A stretch of DNA of 64,000 nt. Origin: Kordia algicida OT-1. Lineage in GTDB: Bacteria > Bacteroidota > Bacteroidia > Flavobacteriales > Flavobacteriaceae. The translations under genes and the position numbers were made by a program. Within the stretch, counting starts at the first letter, position 1. Each line of letters begins with the position of its first letter. Shown piece after piece: positions 8,720-17,575 of the stretch. The stretch is from assembly GCF_000154725.1 (NCBI RefSeq), contig NZ_DS544873.1, positions 2,679,397 to 2,743,396 on the forward strand. The letters run 5' to 3'. The notes below the pieces were generated by a model. That model was not told the origin of the DNA. It did no database searches and saw nothing but the letters and a program-made list of their open reading frames with translations.

Positions 8720-8796
8720 AGGTTGTCTAAAAAGTTAAAAAAATGCCAAACTGAATCAAGTTCAGAATGACGGTTTCCATTTTTTTTAGACAACCT
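8720..8796. terminator. bidirectional terminator with nested palindromic repeat
   Basis: Outer 14-bp arms aggttgtctaaaaa (8720-8733) and tttttagacaacct (8783-8796) lie between the convergent CBM9-like and cupin genes, with A-runs and T-runs outside the arms. The large loop contains the separate palindrome ctgaa-tcaag-ttcag (8751-8765), a dispersed repeat also found near 14742 and 16736, as though inserted into the terminator loop. Confidence 0.7.
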
Positions 8797-8828
8797 CTTT
8801 CTGTTATGTACGGCGATTTGAAACCGAT

Positions 8829-9200
8829 TTATTTTTCTTCTCTATTCACCAAATCCATGGAAAACGCTGGTAAGCAAATTGCCAAATATTCGCAATCCTC
8901 ATCAAACGGATTGGAATATTGTACACGCGTATTTTTTTCTATTTTGATAGATTGTCCAGCTTCTAGGATAATGGTTTCATCATCAATGATAAATTGTTTT
9001 TTCCCTTTAATGATGTATGTGAATTCATCAAATTCAGGAGTTTGAAACGGTTCACTCCATTTTGGTGGCGCAATCATATGAGCAATACTTACGTCTGAAT
9101 TTCCATCAGTAGCATTACCAAAATGTTCTTCAATTAGTTTTCCATCTGTGGTTGGAACGACAAATGGTTTCTTTTGAACGTGATATTTTTTATTGTGCAT
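8829..9200 (-). CDS. cupin-domain protein
   Basis: 123 residues forming a single small cupin barrel: the first part of the motif (FQTPEFDEFTYIIKGKKQFIIDDETIILEAGQ) includes the typical G-(X)5-hydrophobic turn, and EAGQSIKIEKNTRVQYSN matches the second strand region. Classic metal ligands are only partly present, so catalytic activity is uncertain. Its start overlaps the end of the upstream lipoprotein gene by 11 nt, implying translational coupling. Confidence 0.8.
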   Translation of the reverse strand: MHNKKYHVQKKPFVVPTTDGKLIEEHFGNATDGNSDVSIAHMIAPPKWSEPFQTPEFDEFTYIIKGKKQFIIDDETIILEAGQSIKIEKNTRVQYSNPFDEDCEYLAICLPAFSMDLVNREEK

Positions 9201-9780
9201 CTTTTTCTTCTGTTTTTGGCGTTTCTTCGTGTTCCCAATTAATCATAAATTGCTTGATTTTTGCTGCATCAGGAATTTGAATCGCATCAATGTTCAATTT
9301 CATATCATAACGTAAATCTTCTGGAAGTTCTTTTTTATCAATCATAAAATATTCGTCTCCAACTGCCGTAATCACTAAGTTGTTAAGCGTGTTGTGAATA
9401 TATTTTATTTTATAATTTTCACGAATATCTTTAAAAGTACTGTTTAAAGAAACACCTTTTTCGGTTTTAAAACGCGGATCGTGAATTTGAATCGTTTTTA
9501 TTTTTTCATTTTCGTCGTGTTGTTGTCTTGGCGTTAGCGTAAATAATTGTTTTCCGCCTTTTTCATAAATCAAATATTTATCTGTGCCAGCTTGTACATA
9601 ATCGCCTTCCCCTATGCGTTTTACAAGAGAATCATTAGCAAAGACAGAATCTAATTGCTTTACGGTAATGTCTTTGTGAAGTTTTCCAACTTGATTTTTT
9701 TGAATCAAAAACGGATTTTCTTTTTCAGTACAGCTTGCCAAACAAGCGATTATAAGTCCAAGGAATAAGGATTTTTTCAC
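9190..9780 (-). CDS. predicted lipoprotein, unknown function
   Basis: 196 residues with lipoprotein signal MKKSLFLGLIIACLAS-C (Cys17). The mature part is hydrophilic and beta-rich (KITV..., YLIYEKGGKQLFTLTPR, VSLNSTFKDIRENYKIKYIHN) and includes a segment suggestive of a conserved periplasmic domain, but no family is recognised. It starts 26 nt after the DUF853 ATPase gene and overlaps the cupin gene, so the three probably form one operon. Confidence 0.75.
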   Translation of the reverse strand: MKKSLFLGLIIACLASCTEKENPFLIQKNQVGKLHKDITVKQLDSVFANDSLVKRIGEGDYVQAGTDKYLIYEKGGKQLFTLTPRQQHDENEKIKTIQIHDPRFKTEKGVSLNSTFKDIRENYKIKYIHNTLNNLVITAVGDEYFMIDKKELPEDLRYDMKLNIDAIQIPDAAKIKQFMINWEHEETPKTEEKDAQ

Positions 9781-9806
9781 GTAATTTTCAGTTTAAGTAT
9801 TTTATA

Positions 9807-11327
9807 TTAGAGATATTTTTTTAGAATTCCCAACACACTTCTTATCACTGTTGGGCTTGTCAATGCTTTGATAATCGGATTTTGTCGCGTACTTTTTCGG
9901 GCAGAACTTCTGGAAGATTTTACCTTTTCTTTGGCTTTTTCTTCTTTTTCATGCAATGCTTCCGCTTTTTTAATTTTTTCGTTCAGCATTTCATACGCAC
10001 TTTCACGATCTACTTCGTCATTGTATTTTTTGATTAATTTTGAATTGTCAATCACTTCTTTCAATTCAGAAGACGTTAATACGTCCATACGACTCATTGG
10101 TGCGCGCAACATTGTCGCAGCAAGTGGCGTTGGTCGCCCTTTTTCATCTAAAGCAGAAACCAATGCTTCACCAATTCCGAGAGACGTTAAAACCTCAGCA
10201 GTATCGTAATATTCAGAATCAGGATAATTTTCTGCGGTAAGCTTAATCGCTTTTCGATCTTTTGCCGTAAAAGCACGCAAGGCATGTTGTATTTTTAAAC
10301 CTAATTGACTTAAAACTGCGTCAGGTACATCGGTTGGATTTTGCGTTACGAAGTACAAGCCAATTCCTTTGGAACGAATTAGTTTTACAATGCTTTCTAT
10401 TTGATTTAGTAACGCTTTGGAAGCTTCTTTAAAGATTAAGTGTGCTTCGTCAATAAATAATACTAATTCTGGTTGTCCGCTGTCACCTTGTTCTGGAAAC
10501 GTTTCGTAAATTTCTGCAAGAAGACTCAACATAAATGTTGAAAATAGTTTGGGTTTGTCTTGGATGTCTGTCAAGCGGATGATGTTGATGAAACCACGAC
10601 CATCTTTGTCAATTCGAGTTAAATCTTCTACATCAAAAGATGTTTCGCCAAAAAATAAATCGGCTCCTTGTTGTTCTAATTCTACAATTTTACGCAAAAT
10701 TGCTCCTGTGGAAGCAGAAGAAATTCGTCCGTACATTTCTTTAAATTCACCTTTTCCTTCGCCTGTAGCATATTGCAATACTTTTTTAAAGTCTTTTAAA
10801 TCAAGTAATGGCATTTTGTTGTCGTCACAGTATTTAAAAACAACGGCAACAATTCCTGATTGAGTTTCGGTCAAATCTAAAATTCGCGAAAGCAATACTG
10901 GACCAAATTCAGAAACGGTAGCACGCAAACGCACACCATCTTGATCTGATAAGGAAAGAATTTCTACTGGAAAGTTATTCGCTTCAAAAGGAAAGCCAAT
11001 TTTTGCGTGACGTTCGTCAATTTTTGGATGTCCAGCACTTGGTTGTGCAATTCCACTTAAATCACCTTTGAGGTCCATCAACAACACAGGAATTCCTTTG
11101 TCAGAAAGATTTTCTGCAAGTATTTGTAATGTTTTCGTTTTTCCCGTTCCTGTAGCACCAGCAATTAAACCATGTCTGTTTAAAGTCTTTAATGGAATTT
11201 TCACATAGGCATCGGTTACCGTTTCTCCTTCATACATCGCTGCGCCCATTGTAATATAATCGCCTTTGGTTACATATCCTTCATCAATATGTGCTTTAAA
11301 ATTGTCTTTACTACTCATTGGTTCCAA
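9807..11327 (-). CDS. HerA/FtsK-type ATPase of the YjgR (DUF853) family
   Basis: 506 residues, close to the length of E. coli YjgR. Walker A is GATGTGKTKT (about 55-64) and Walker B is LVLFIDEAHLIFK (about 285-297); the VTQNPTDVPDAVLSQLGLKIQHALRAFT segment is typical of DUF853. The C-terminus is a Lys/Glu-rich helix and basic tail. The family is a presumed hexameric nucleic-acid translocase-like ATPase of unknown cellular role. The start could also be the ATG three codons later. It leads the ATPase-lipoprotein-cupin operon. No nuclease partner is present, so a defence role is not supported. Confidence 0.92.
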   Translation of the reverse strand: MEPMSSKDNFKAHIDEGYVTKGDYITMGAAMYEGETVTDAYVKIPLKTLNRHGLIAGATGTGKTKTLQILAENLSDKGIPVLLMDLKGDLSGIAQPSAGHPKIDERHAKIGFPFEANNFPVEILSLSDQDGVRLRATVSEFGPVLLSRILDLTETQSGIVAVVFKYCDDNKMPLLDLKDFKKVLQYATGEGKGEFKEMYGRISSASTGAILRKIVELEQQGADLFFGETSFDVEDLTRIDKDGRGFINIIRLTDIQDKPKLFSTFMLSLLAEIYETFPEQGDSGQPELVLFIDEAHLIFKEASKALLNQIESIVKLIRSKGIGLYFVTQNPTDVPDAVLSQLGLKIQHALRAFTAKDRKAIKLTAENYPDSEYYDTAEVLTSLGIGEALVSALDEKGRPTPLAATMLRAPMSRMDVLTSSELKEVIDNSKLIKKYNDEVDRESAYEMLNEKIKKAEALHEKEEKAKEKVKSSRSSARKSTRQNPIIKALTSPTVIRSVLGILKKYL

Positions 11328-11423
11328 AAATTTGGTTAAAAGTAAGCGATTTTGATGAAGTCTAAAAAAAATGCTTTCAGATTTCCTCGAAAGTTATTCA
11401 CTAAGAAAATCGACTTAAAACAA

Positions 11424-11455
11424 AACATCCGCTTTTCTGGAGAAAAACGGATGTT
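11424..11455 (-). terminator. intrinsic terminator of the T9SS protease gene
   Basis: Arms aacatccg (11424-11431) and cggatgtt (11448-11455), extended inward by tttttct/agaaaa-type pairing, form a long stem about 25 nt past the protease stop. On the minus strand it is followed by TTTTGTTTTAAG. Confidence 0.85.
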
Positions 11456-11479
11456 GTATTGTATTTAAAGTTTAAGTTT

Positions 11480-13822
11480 CTAGTATCTTATAATTTTTCT
11501 TGTAACAGTTGTATTTGTTTCTACATCTGTAATTCTGATGAAGTATAAACCTGCAGCTTCATTGCGCATAGAAAGCGTATTGTTTCCATTAGCAAAAGTT
11601 CCTGCTTGCATTCTTTGCCCAGTAACATTGCTTATTTCATACGTTATATTTGAGAAGTTGCTAATAGCAACGGTAAAGTCTGAAGAAGAAGGGTTTGGAT
11701 ATATACGTAAGCTGCTCGCTAAAGCATTTTCTCCAACGCTTAATGGTTCTGTTACTTTAAATAAGTTTGAAGTACTAGAAGCAAAAGATCCATCACCATT
11801 AATTAATATATTTCCTTCTCCATCTTCCAAACGATATGTTCCGTTTCCATATAAACAACAAATTCCATCACCGTATGAGTCATTTAATGTAAATGTATAA
11901 CATTCGTCAAGCGTTGTGATTGTTACATCTTGAATTTCATCTGGTTGTGTACCATCTGTACCAACAGTAGTATATGGTCCACCACTTCCCACAACAGTTC
12001 CGTTAGAGTCTTCTAATGTCCAAGTTGTTTCAGCTCCGTAACGGTCTGGAGTAATGATTACCCGAATGGTTGTTACTTCAAATCCTTGAGGAATAGAGAA
12101 GTTTTTGACATTCGTATCATTTGTTGGCGACTGATCTGGGTTTCCACTCGGGTTAGATACAGAAGCTGTAAATGAATGTGCGCCTTCACCTGTTACAGGA
12201 ATTGCTGATAAAGGAATGTCTTCCGTAGCATCAGTTGCTAAACTTCCTGTCCAGTTAATAACTGTTGGCGTGTCAGAATCTAACTGATATGTAATTGTTG
12301 CGCTTGTTAATGTTGTATTTCCAGCATTTCTAAGGCGTAATGTTGGTGTAATTGTTGCGTCACATAAGTTTGTTGGAACATTTAATACAGAAATTGCTGC
12401 ATCAAAATCAAAAGTTTGTGTTGGTGGAAATTGCGTTAATGTTACAGGATTTGTTCCTGCTGGATCTAACCAGAATTTTAATTGTGTAGCATTGGTTGTT
12501 CCGAAATCCCATGAAACTCCAAAACGTCCATAAATATCAAAACCTCCGTTATCATTTGTTCCGGCGCATGCTGCAGAACCTCCAGAAAGTTTTCCGATGA
12601 TTAATCCATCTTGGTCAAATAATGGTGAACCTGAAGAACCTGGCTCAGTTACTCCTAAATCCCAATCGGCAATTCGCCAAACTTCTGTATTAGGATTTCC
12701 ATTAAAATTCGTTGTTTGTCTTGTAGCTCCTTGTAAGTCTACACATACTTTTTGAATATCTCCACTTGGATGATGTACACCAACATTTAATGATGGTACT
12801 GCAGAAGTAGAACGATTCCATCCTGCCCAAACTAAGTCAGCACTGTTGTTTGCGAAGAATGTAGCATCAGTAATTTCAATTAATGCCATATCTGATTGTG
12901 AGTTCGCAGCTCTTAAAATTCCTCCACTTGCTGTTTGTATAAAACCATTGTTTTGACTTGGCGCGTTGGTAGCACAGTCTGCCACAGATTCGTCACTTGC
13001 CCAGTTAAAACGGAAAGCCCATCCAGCAACCGAACCACCTAAACAGTGATTTGCTGTTAAGAAATAAGGTGTTCCATCGTTGTTGGTATTGTTTACCAAT
13101 GCACCTGTACAGTTTCCACTTCCTCCGACAACGATCATCCCGACAGATCTTTTGGTAGCTTCTTTGATATCATGTGCATCTGAATTAAACGCTGAAATAT
13201 CACAGTTTACATCAACATTACAAGGACCTGAATCATTTAATGCTTCTGGACCAACCATCCCATCTGGATATTGTAATGATCTGTATCCGTGTACTACGTT
13301 TCCAATATTTAAACGTCCTTGCCCTCTTACTTTTTTTGGTTCAAAATATTCAATCCAAATACTTTCTCCATCAACCATCCAAGTTCCTAAAATTTCTTCT
13401 GGACTGTTGTGTTGGTCAGTAAATACATTTAAGATTTGAGAACGATCGCCACTATATATATATACTTTTCCTCCTACGGGAATTCGGTAACGATCAAATA
13501 CTAAGTTCATTGTTAAAGCTCCTGGGGAAATGAATTTGATTCTCCAAATACGATCGCCATTTGGCATGGTGTGCCATGTTCCTGCATTGTCTAGTCCGTA
13601 ATCTACAAAATGATCGTAACCAAAACGCCATGGAATTGATTTATCTACATCATTTATAGCATCTTCTGCTCGTAATGGAGCTAAATTTGGTCTTTCAAAT
13701 TCAATTGGAGTTACTTTTTCAATTGTAGGAATGTTCCAACTTTCTGGAGTAGGTCTTTGAGGATTTTGTGCTGATGCCTGAAATATAAAGGCTAGCAATA
13801 AGATAAAGGTAATTTTTTTCAT
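11480..13822 (-). CDS. secreted trypsin-like serine protease (lysyl-endopeptidase type) with T9SS sorting domain
   Basis: 780 residues. Signal peptide 1-19 (ending FQASAQ) and a pro-region to about 200. The S1-family domain has His259 (YFLTANHCL), Asp311 (SQSDMALIEI) and nucleophile Ser397 in EPGSSGSPLF, and its cysteine spacing resembles Achromobacter-type lysyl endopeptidases. A CARDB-like region (about 475-580) follows, then a module with CYTFTLNDSYGDGICC (about 640-700). The C-terminal type A sorting domain (LRIYPNPSSSDFTVAIS ... GLYFIRI) sends it through the T9SS to the surface or medium. It probably digests external protein. It is monocistronic with its own terminator. Confidence 0.93.
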   Translation of the reverse strand: MKKITFILLLAFIFQASAQNPQRPTPESWNIPTIEKVTPIEFERPNLAPLRAEDAINDVDKSIPWRFGYDHFVDYGLDNAGTWHTMPNGDRIWRIKFISPGALTMNLVFDRYRIPVGGKVYIYSGDRSQILNVFTDQHNSPEEILGTWMVDGESIWIEYFEPKKVRGQGRLNIGNVVHGYRSLQYPDGMVGPEALNDSGPCNVDVNCDISAFNSDAHDIKEATKRSVGMIVVGGSGNCTGALVNNTNNDGTPYFLTANHCLGGSVAGWAFRFNWASDESVADCATNAPSQNNGFIQTASGGILRAANSQSDMALIEITDATFFANNSADLVWAGWNRSTSAVPSLNVGVHHPSGDIQKVCVDLQGATRQTTNFNGNPNTEVWRIADWDLGVTEPGSSGSPLFDQDGLIIGKLSGGSAACAGTNDNGGFDIYGRFGVSWDFGTTNATQLKFWLDPAGTNPVTLTQFPPTQTFDFDAAISVLNVPTNLCDATITPTLRLRNAGNTTLTSATITYQLDSDTPTVINWTGSLATDATEDIPLSAIPVTGEGAHSFTASVSNPSGNPDQSPTNDTNVKNFSIPQGFEVTTIRVIITPDRYGAETTWTLEDSNGTVVGSGGPYTTVGTDGTQPDEIQDVTITTLDECYTFTLNDSYGDGICCLYGNGTYRLEDGEGNILINGDGSFASSTSNLFKVTEPLSVGENALASSLRIYPNPSSSDFTVAISNFSNITYEISNVTGQRMQAGTFANGNNTLSMRNEAAGLYFIRITDVETNTTVTRKIIRY

Positions 13823-14041
13823 AGTAAATAGTTAGCATTGATTAGTTAGCAATTTTTTTTGTCGGGAAATTAACAAAAAAATAACGTTTTTTGTCGATTT
13901 TTTTGAAATTATCACAATATTTTTTGGATGACTTGTAAGAATTTAACATCTTTCCACCAATTACAAGAAGATGCGTACTTTTTTGGAATACTTTTTGAAA
14001 AGCGATATCCTTGTAAAGCCTACCAGTTTTATTTTATAGAT

Positions 14042-14575
14042 ATGAAAAAAATATTGATTGCCGCGATTCTTTTTGTGAGTGTGTATACTTCTACTGCACA
14101 AACAGATCCTTATGTTGACAATGTAAAGCATTACTTAACGATTAATGGAACCCAACAACAATACGAAGGCGCTATTGATGCGATGTTTGATATGTTGAAG
14201 AAGCAGTTTAAGAGTTATGACATTCCAGAAACCGTTTGGAAAGAACTTCAAAGTGATAAGAAAGCACAGGTAGAAGATGTAAAAGCGATTTTGGTTTCCG
14301 CCTACAAAGCGTATTTTACGTTGAATGATATTAAAAAGATGACCGTTTTTTATGAATCTGCGGCAGCGAAACAAATGTTAGCAGATGCTTCAAAACTTAC
14401 TAGCAAACAACGAGAACAAATAGGAAATTTTTACGACTCAGAAACTGGTCAGAAAATGATTGCTAGCAAAGATGGTCTGGCAGAGATAGAAGGAGAAATT
14501 TCTATGCAATGGAGCGGAGAATTGTATAAAAATGTACTAAGAAAGTTAGCTGAAAAAGGCTATAGTTTGAATTGA
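14042..14575 (+). CDS. DUF2059 family secreted protein
   Basis: 177 residues from the ATG at 14042 (MKKILIAAILFVSVYTSTAQ), which gives a Sec signal peptide; an upstream in-frame ATG at 13928 would bury it. The mature part is helical and matches DUF2059 proteins (VWKELQSDKKAQVEDVKAILVSAYKAYFT, FYESAAAKQMLADASKLT). The family is periplasmic and of unknown function. It is convergent with argS across a bidirectional terminator. Confidence 0.85.
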   Translation: MKKILIAAILFVSVYTSTAQTDPYVDNVKHYLTINGTQQQYEGAIDAMFDMLKKQFKSYDIPETVWKELQSDKKAQVEDVKAILVSAYKAYFTLNDIKKMTVFYESAAAKQMLADASKLTSKQREQIGNFYDSETGQKMIASKDGLAEIEGEISMQWSGELYKNVLRKLAEKGYSLN

Positions 14576-14680
14576 TTTTCGCTGCGCTCAATTTAAGGAT
14601 TCAAAAATTCAATGATTCAAAGTTTTTTCTGAGTTCACTATTTGATTTTATATGAAATGTAACAAGAATCCTTCTATAAA

Positions 14681-14724
14681 AAAATCGCTTAAACTGACAT
14701 TTGAATGTCTGCTTAAGCGATTTT
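14681..14724. terminator. bidirectional terminator between DUF2059 gene and argS
   Basis: 12-bp arms aaaatcgcttaa (14681-14692) and ttaagcgatttt (14713-14724), with A/T runs on both sides, between convergent genes. Confidence 0.85.
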
Positions 14725-14741
14725 AGGATAATTTTATTGAG

Positions 14742-14761
14742 ATCCTGAATGAGTTCAGGAT
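14742..14761. repeat. dispersed palindrome atcctgaa-tgag-ttcaggat
   Basis: A perfect 8-bp inverted repeat with a 4-base loop, followed by gacagcgtca, which runs into the argS stop codon. This is the common ctgaa/ttcag intergenic palindrome; relatives are at 8751-8765 and 16736-16750. Confidence 0.7.
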
Positions 14762-14768
14762 GACAGCG

Positions 14769-16547
14769 TCACATTCTTTCAGGAACTTGAATTCCTAACA
14801 ATCCGAATGCGAGTTTTATAGTGTCTCCAATTTTCTTAGAGAGTTGGACTCTGAACACTTTTTTTGCTTTATCTGTTTCTCCTAATATGGAAACCATTTG
14901 ATAGTACGAACTGAATTCTTTTGAAAGATCAAACGCATAGTTTGCGATTAATGCAGGACTTTGATTGCTTGCTGCCGTTTGAATGACAGTAGGATAATTT
15001 TCCAATACTTTTAAAAGTTCTTTTTCCTTTTCGTGCAATTCAATGTTTGTGATTACTTCCGAATAATCAAAATTTGCTTTTCTCAAGATAGCGCGCGTTC
15101 TCACGTACATCATTTGGATAAAAGGACCCGAATCTCCATTGAAATCAATTGAATCTTCAGGATCAAATAGAATACGTTTTTTAGGGTCAACTTTCAGCAT
15201 TTGATATTTTAATGCGCCCAATCCTATTTTGTTATGAATGCTATTTTTTTCTTCTTCTGAATAACCGTCTAATTTCCCTTTTTCGTTTGCAATTTGCTTT
15301 GCCGTATCAACCATTTCTTGCATTAAATCATCCGCATCAACCACAGTTCCTTCACGACTTTTCATTTTTCCGCTTGGTAAATCTACCATTCCGTATGATA
15401 AGTGATGTAAGTTTTTTGACCACTCAAATCCGAGTTTTTTCAAGATTAAAAACAATACTTTAAAGTGATAGTCTTGCTCATTTCCAACTGTGTAAATCAT
15501 TCCGCCAATGTCTGGATAGTCTTTTACACGCTGAATTGCTGTTCCGATGTCTTGCGTCATATATACGGCAGTTCCGTCTGAACGTAATACGATTTTTTCA
15601 TCCAAACCTTCTTCTGTCAAATCGCACCAAACCGAACCATCATCTTTCATGTAAAATACACCACTTACCAAACCTTCTTTTACAAAGTCTTTTCCTAAAA
15701 GGTAGGTATCACTTTCGTAATATAACGCGTCAAAATCGACACCCAAGTTTGTGTATGTCTCTGCAAAACCATCATAAACCCATTGGTTCATCTGTTTCCA
15801 AAGTGCTACTATTTCTTCATCTCCAGCTTCCCATTTACGCAACATTTCTTGTGCTTCTAGTAAAATTGGTGCTTCTTTTTTTGCATCATCTTCCGTTTTT
15901 CCTTCTGCAATTAATTGCGCTATTTCTGCTTTGTAAGCTTTGTCAAATGCTACATAGTAGTTTCCGACAAGTTTATCACCTTTTAATCCTGTAGATTGTG
16001 GTGTTTCGCCGTTTCCAAAACGCTGCCAAGCCAACATTGATTTACAGATGTGAATTCCACGATCGTTGATGATTTGCGTTTTGTATACTTTTTTTCCAGA
16101 AGCTTTAATGATTTCCGCAACACTGTAACCTAATAAGTTGTTACGAATGTGTCCTAAATGCAACGGCTTGTTTGTGTTTGGCGAAGAATATTCAACCATC
16201 ACTGCTTTGTCTCCAGCTTTTGAAGTTTCATGTCCGAATGCATCATTTTTGTTTGCTTCCGCGAAGAAATTCAGGTAATATGAATCATCAATCACGAGAT
16301 TTAAAAATCCTTTTACCACGTTGAAACGATTTACCGCAGCTACATTTTCTACTAAATACTGACCTAACTCTTGTCCGAGTTGTGCAGGATTCATCTTTTT
16401 AACGCGCAGCATTGGGAATACCACAACCGTGATATCACCTTCAAAATCTTTCCTTGTTGCTTGAAACTCTACAGTATTTAATGTAGCGTTGTACAAGGTT
16501 TCAAATGCTTCTTTGACTTTTTTCGTTAATACGTCTTGAATGTTCAT
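14769..16547 (-). CDS. argS: arginyl-tRNA synthetase
   Basis: 592 residues, normal for class I ArgRS. It charges tRNA-Arg with arginine in the cytoplasm. The N-terminal additional domain (1 to about 100) precedes the HIGH motif HLGH (130-133, within NKPLHLGHIRNN). The KMSKS loop is the variant KMKSREG, common in ArgRS. The C-terminal anticodon-binding DALR domain includes FIQMMYVRTRAILRKA and ends GIQVPERM, the typical ArgRS terminus. It has a candidate promoter (TATCTTTG at 16570-16577) and stands alone. Confidence 0.98.
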   Translation of the reverse strand: MNIQDVLTKKVKEAFETLYNATLNTVEFQATRKDFEGDITVVVFPMLRVKKMNPAQLGQELGQYLVENVAAVNRFNVVKGFLNLVIDDSYYLNFFAEANKNDAFGHETSKAGDKAVMVEYSSPNTNKPLHLGHIRNNLLGYSVAEIIKASGKKVYKTQIINDRGIHICKSMLAWQRFGNGETPQSTGLKGDKLVGNYYVAFDKAYKAEIAQLIAEGKTEDDAKKEAPILLEAQEMLRKWEAGDEEIVALWKQMNQWVYDGFAETYTNLGVDFDALYYESDTYLLGKDFVKEGLVSGVFYMKDDGSVWCDLTEEGLDEKIVLRSDGTAVYMTQDIGTAIQRVKDYPDIGGMIYTVGNEQDYHFKVLFLILKKLGFEWSKNLHHLSYGMVDLPSGKMKSREGTVVDADDLMQEMVDTAKQIANEKGKLDGYSEEEKNSIHNKIGLGALKYQMLKVDPKKRILFDPEDSIDFNGDSGPFIQMMYVRTRAILRKANFDYSEVITNIELHEKEKELLKVLENYPTVIQTAASNQSPALIANYAFDLSKEFSSYYQMVSILGETDKAKKVFRVQLSKKIGDTIKLAFGLLGIQVPERM

Positions 16548-16569
16548 TACTCCTAAAAAATTTAAGATG

Positions 16570-16577
16570 CAAAGATA
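16570..16577 (-). promoter_or_regulatory. argS: candidate argS -7 box (TATCTTTG)
   Basis: The minus strand reads TATCTTTGC, an exact TAnnTTTG match 23 nt upstream of the argS start codon. The -33 element is weak, with no TTTG at 19 nt. Confidence 0.45.
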
Positions 16578-16700
16578 TCAATTATTGATTATGTATTACG
16601 AAAGTTGATAAGATAATTAACGTGAATGCTATATAACTAATTTCAATTTATATTTGTGATTATTTAAAAAACACTTCCATTTCTTAGTTCATTTTCAGCG

Positions 16701-16951
16701 TTTTATTTTCGTTTTCTTTGCTTACCCAAAGAATACTGAATCAAGTTCAGCACAGGCATCAACAAAAGAAAGGGAACTTTTAGTTCGTATGATTTCTATT
16801 TCCAATTATGGAACTCATGAATCTTTGATTTCCAGAGGTATTTTTAGTTTTTCTTTTTAGGGAAAAACTAAAATCGCATGAATTTTTCTAAATTTCTTCC
16901 AAGGTTTCAGAAATTTTTAACGAAAAATTCCTGCTATACTGCGGAAAAGAA
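16701..16951. repeat. structured intergenic repeat, copy B, with two insertions
   Basis: Same orientation and outer ends as copy A (8482-8658). Relative to A it has a 28-base segment (16734-16761) carrying ctgaa-tcaag-ttcag in place of five bases, and a 50-base insertion at 16782-16831. The ttttagtttttc/gaaaaactaaaa hairpin is retained. It occupies most of the 450-base gap 16548-16997. Beyond it is a small hairpin gaacta/tagttc (16949-16970); otherwise the gap holds only the argS promoter region. Confidence 0.8.
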
Positions 16952-16997
16952 CTATTTCTTACGATAGTTCTTATATCCAACTCAAATTAATTGAGAT

Positions 16998-17411
16998 TTA
17001 CGAACTGGTAAGGTCTTCCAGCGTTTTATTATCTAAAACTGCCAACATGTTATCGCGTACTTCTAACATTAATTGGTGTAATCCGCATTTAGTTTCGTCT
17101 GGACAGTCGTCGCATTTTTCGTAGAAATTTAAGCTTACACAAGGCAACATTGCTATGGGACCTTCTAAGATACGAATGAGCGAAGCGATTTTGATTTCAT
17201 CTGGTGTTTTTATCAAATAATAACCGCCTCCTTTTCCTTTTTTGGAACCTAAGAGACCATTATTTTTTAACTGTAATAGAATTGCTTCTAGAAACTTTTT
17301 AGAGATTTTTTCCTCCGTCGCTATTTCAGAAATTAGCACAGGTGCCTCATCTCCTTTTCTAGCAATATAAGTTAATGCCTTGAGTCCGTATTTTGTTTTT
17401 TTAGAAAGCAT
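16998..17411 (-). CDS. Rrf2-family transcriptional regulator
   Basis: 137 residues from the ATG at 17411 (MLSKKTKYGLKALTYIA), the conserved Rrf2 start; the longer frame to 17492 has no homologous look. A winged helix-turn-helix (EEKISKKFLEAILLQLKNNGLLGSKKGKGGGY) is followed by a cysteine-rich segment LPCVSLNFYEKCDDCPDETKCGLH. Four cysteines in this region fit an Fe-S-sensing Rrf2 protein of the IscR/CymR-like type, but the cluster type cannot be assigned. No isc or suf genes are adjacent. Confidence 0.9.
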   Translation of the reverse strand: MLSKKTKYGLKALTYIARKGDEAPVLISEIATEEKISKKFLEAILLQLKNNGLLGSKKGKGGGYYLIKTPDEIKIASLIRILEGPIAMLPCVSLNFYEKCDDCPDETKCGLHQLMLEVRDNMLAVLDNKTLEDLTSS

Positions 17412-17489
17412 ACAAATAAATTTCTTGTCTTGGTCATGTTTCGAGGCATTCCAATCTAATGGTAAAAATAAACGGTTGTTAGTTAAAAA

Positions 17490-17497
17490 CAAAAGTA
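17490..17497 (-). promoter_or_regulatory. candidate Rrf2-gene -7 box (TACTTTTG)
   Basis: The minus strand reads TACTTTTG, an exact TAnnTTTG match 79 nt upstream of the chosen start. The -33 element is not clear. Confidence 0.4.
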
Positions 17498-17575
17498 TTC
17501 GTTAATAATATAGCTTTATAGAAGTAAATTTGAGAAAAGTGCTTATTTATTTTTCATTTTTCTGGTGTGTGTTAG

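Noticed and set aside
8767-9045. 92-codon plus-strand frame
   Set aside because: Begins in the terminator and overlaps the cupin gene antisense; the cupin reading is far better.
9807-11327. HerA-like ATPase as part of an anti-phage system
   Set aside because: It is a DUF853/YjgR type and its neighbours are a lipoprotein and a cupin, with no nuclease or SIR2/DUF4297 partner.
15536-15994. 152-codon open frame on the plus strand
   Set aside because: Fully antisense to argS, Leu/His-rich and without a plausible product; a shadow of the argS codons.
8482-16951. Repeat pair as a CRISPR or insertion sequence
   Set aside because: No regular short repeats with spacers and no transposase or terminal inverted repeats bounding an ORF.
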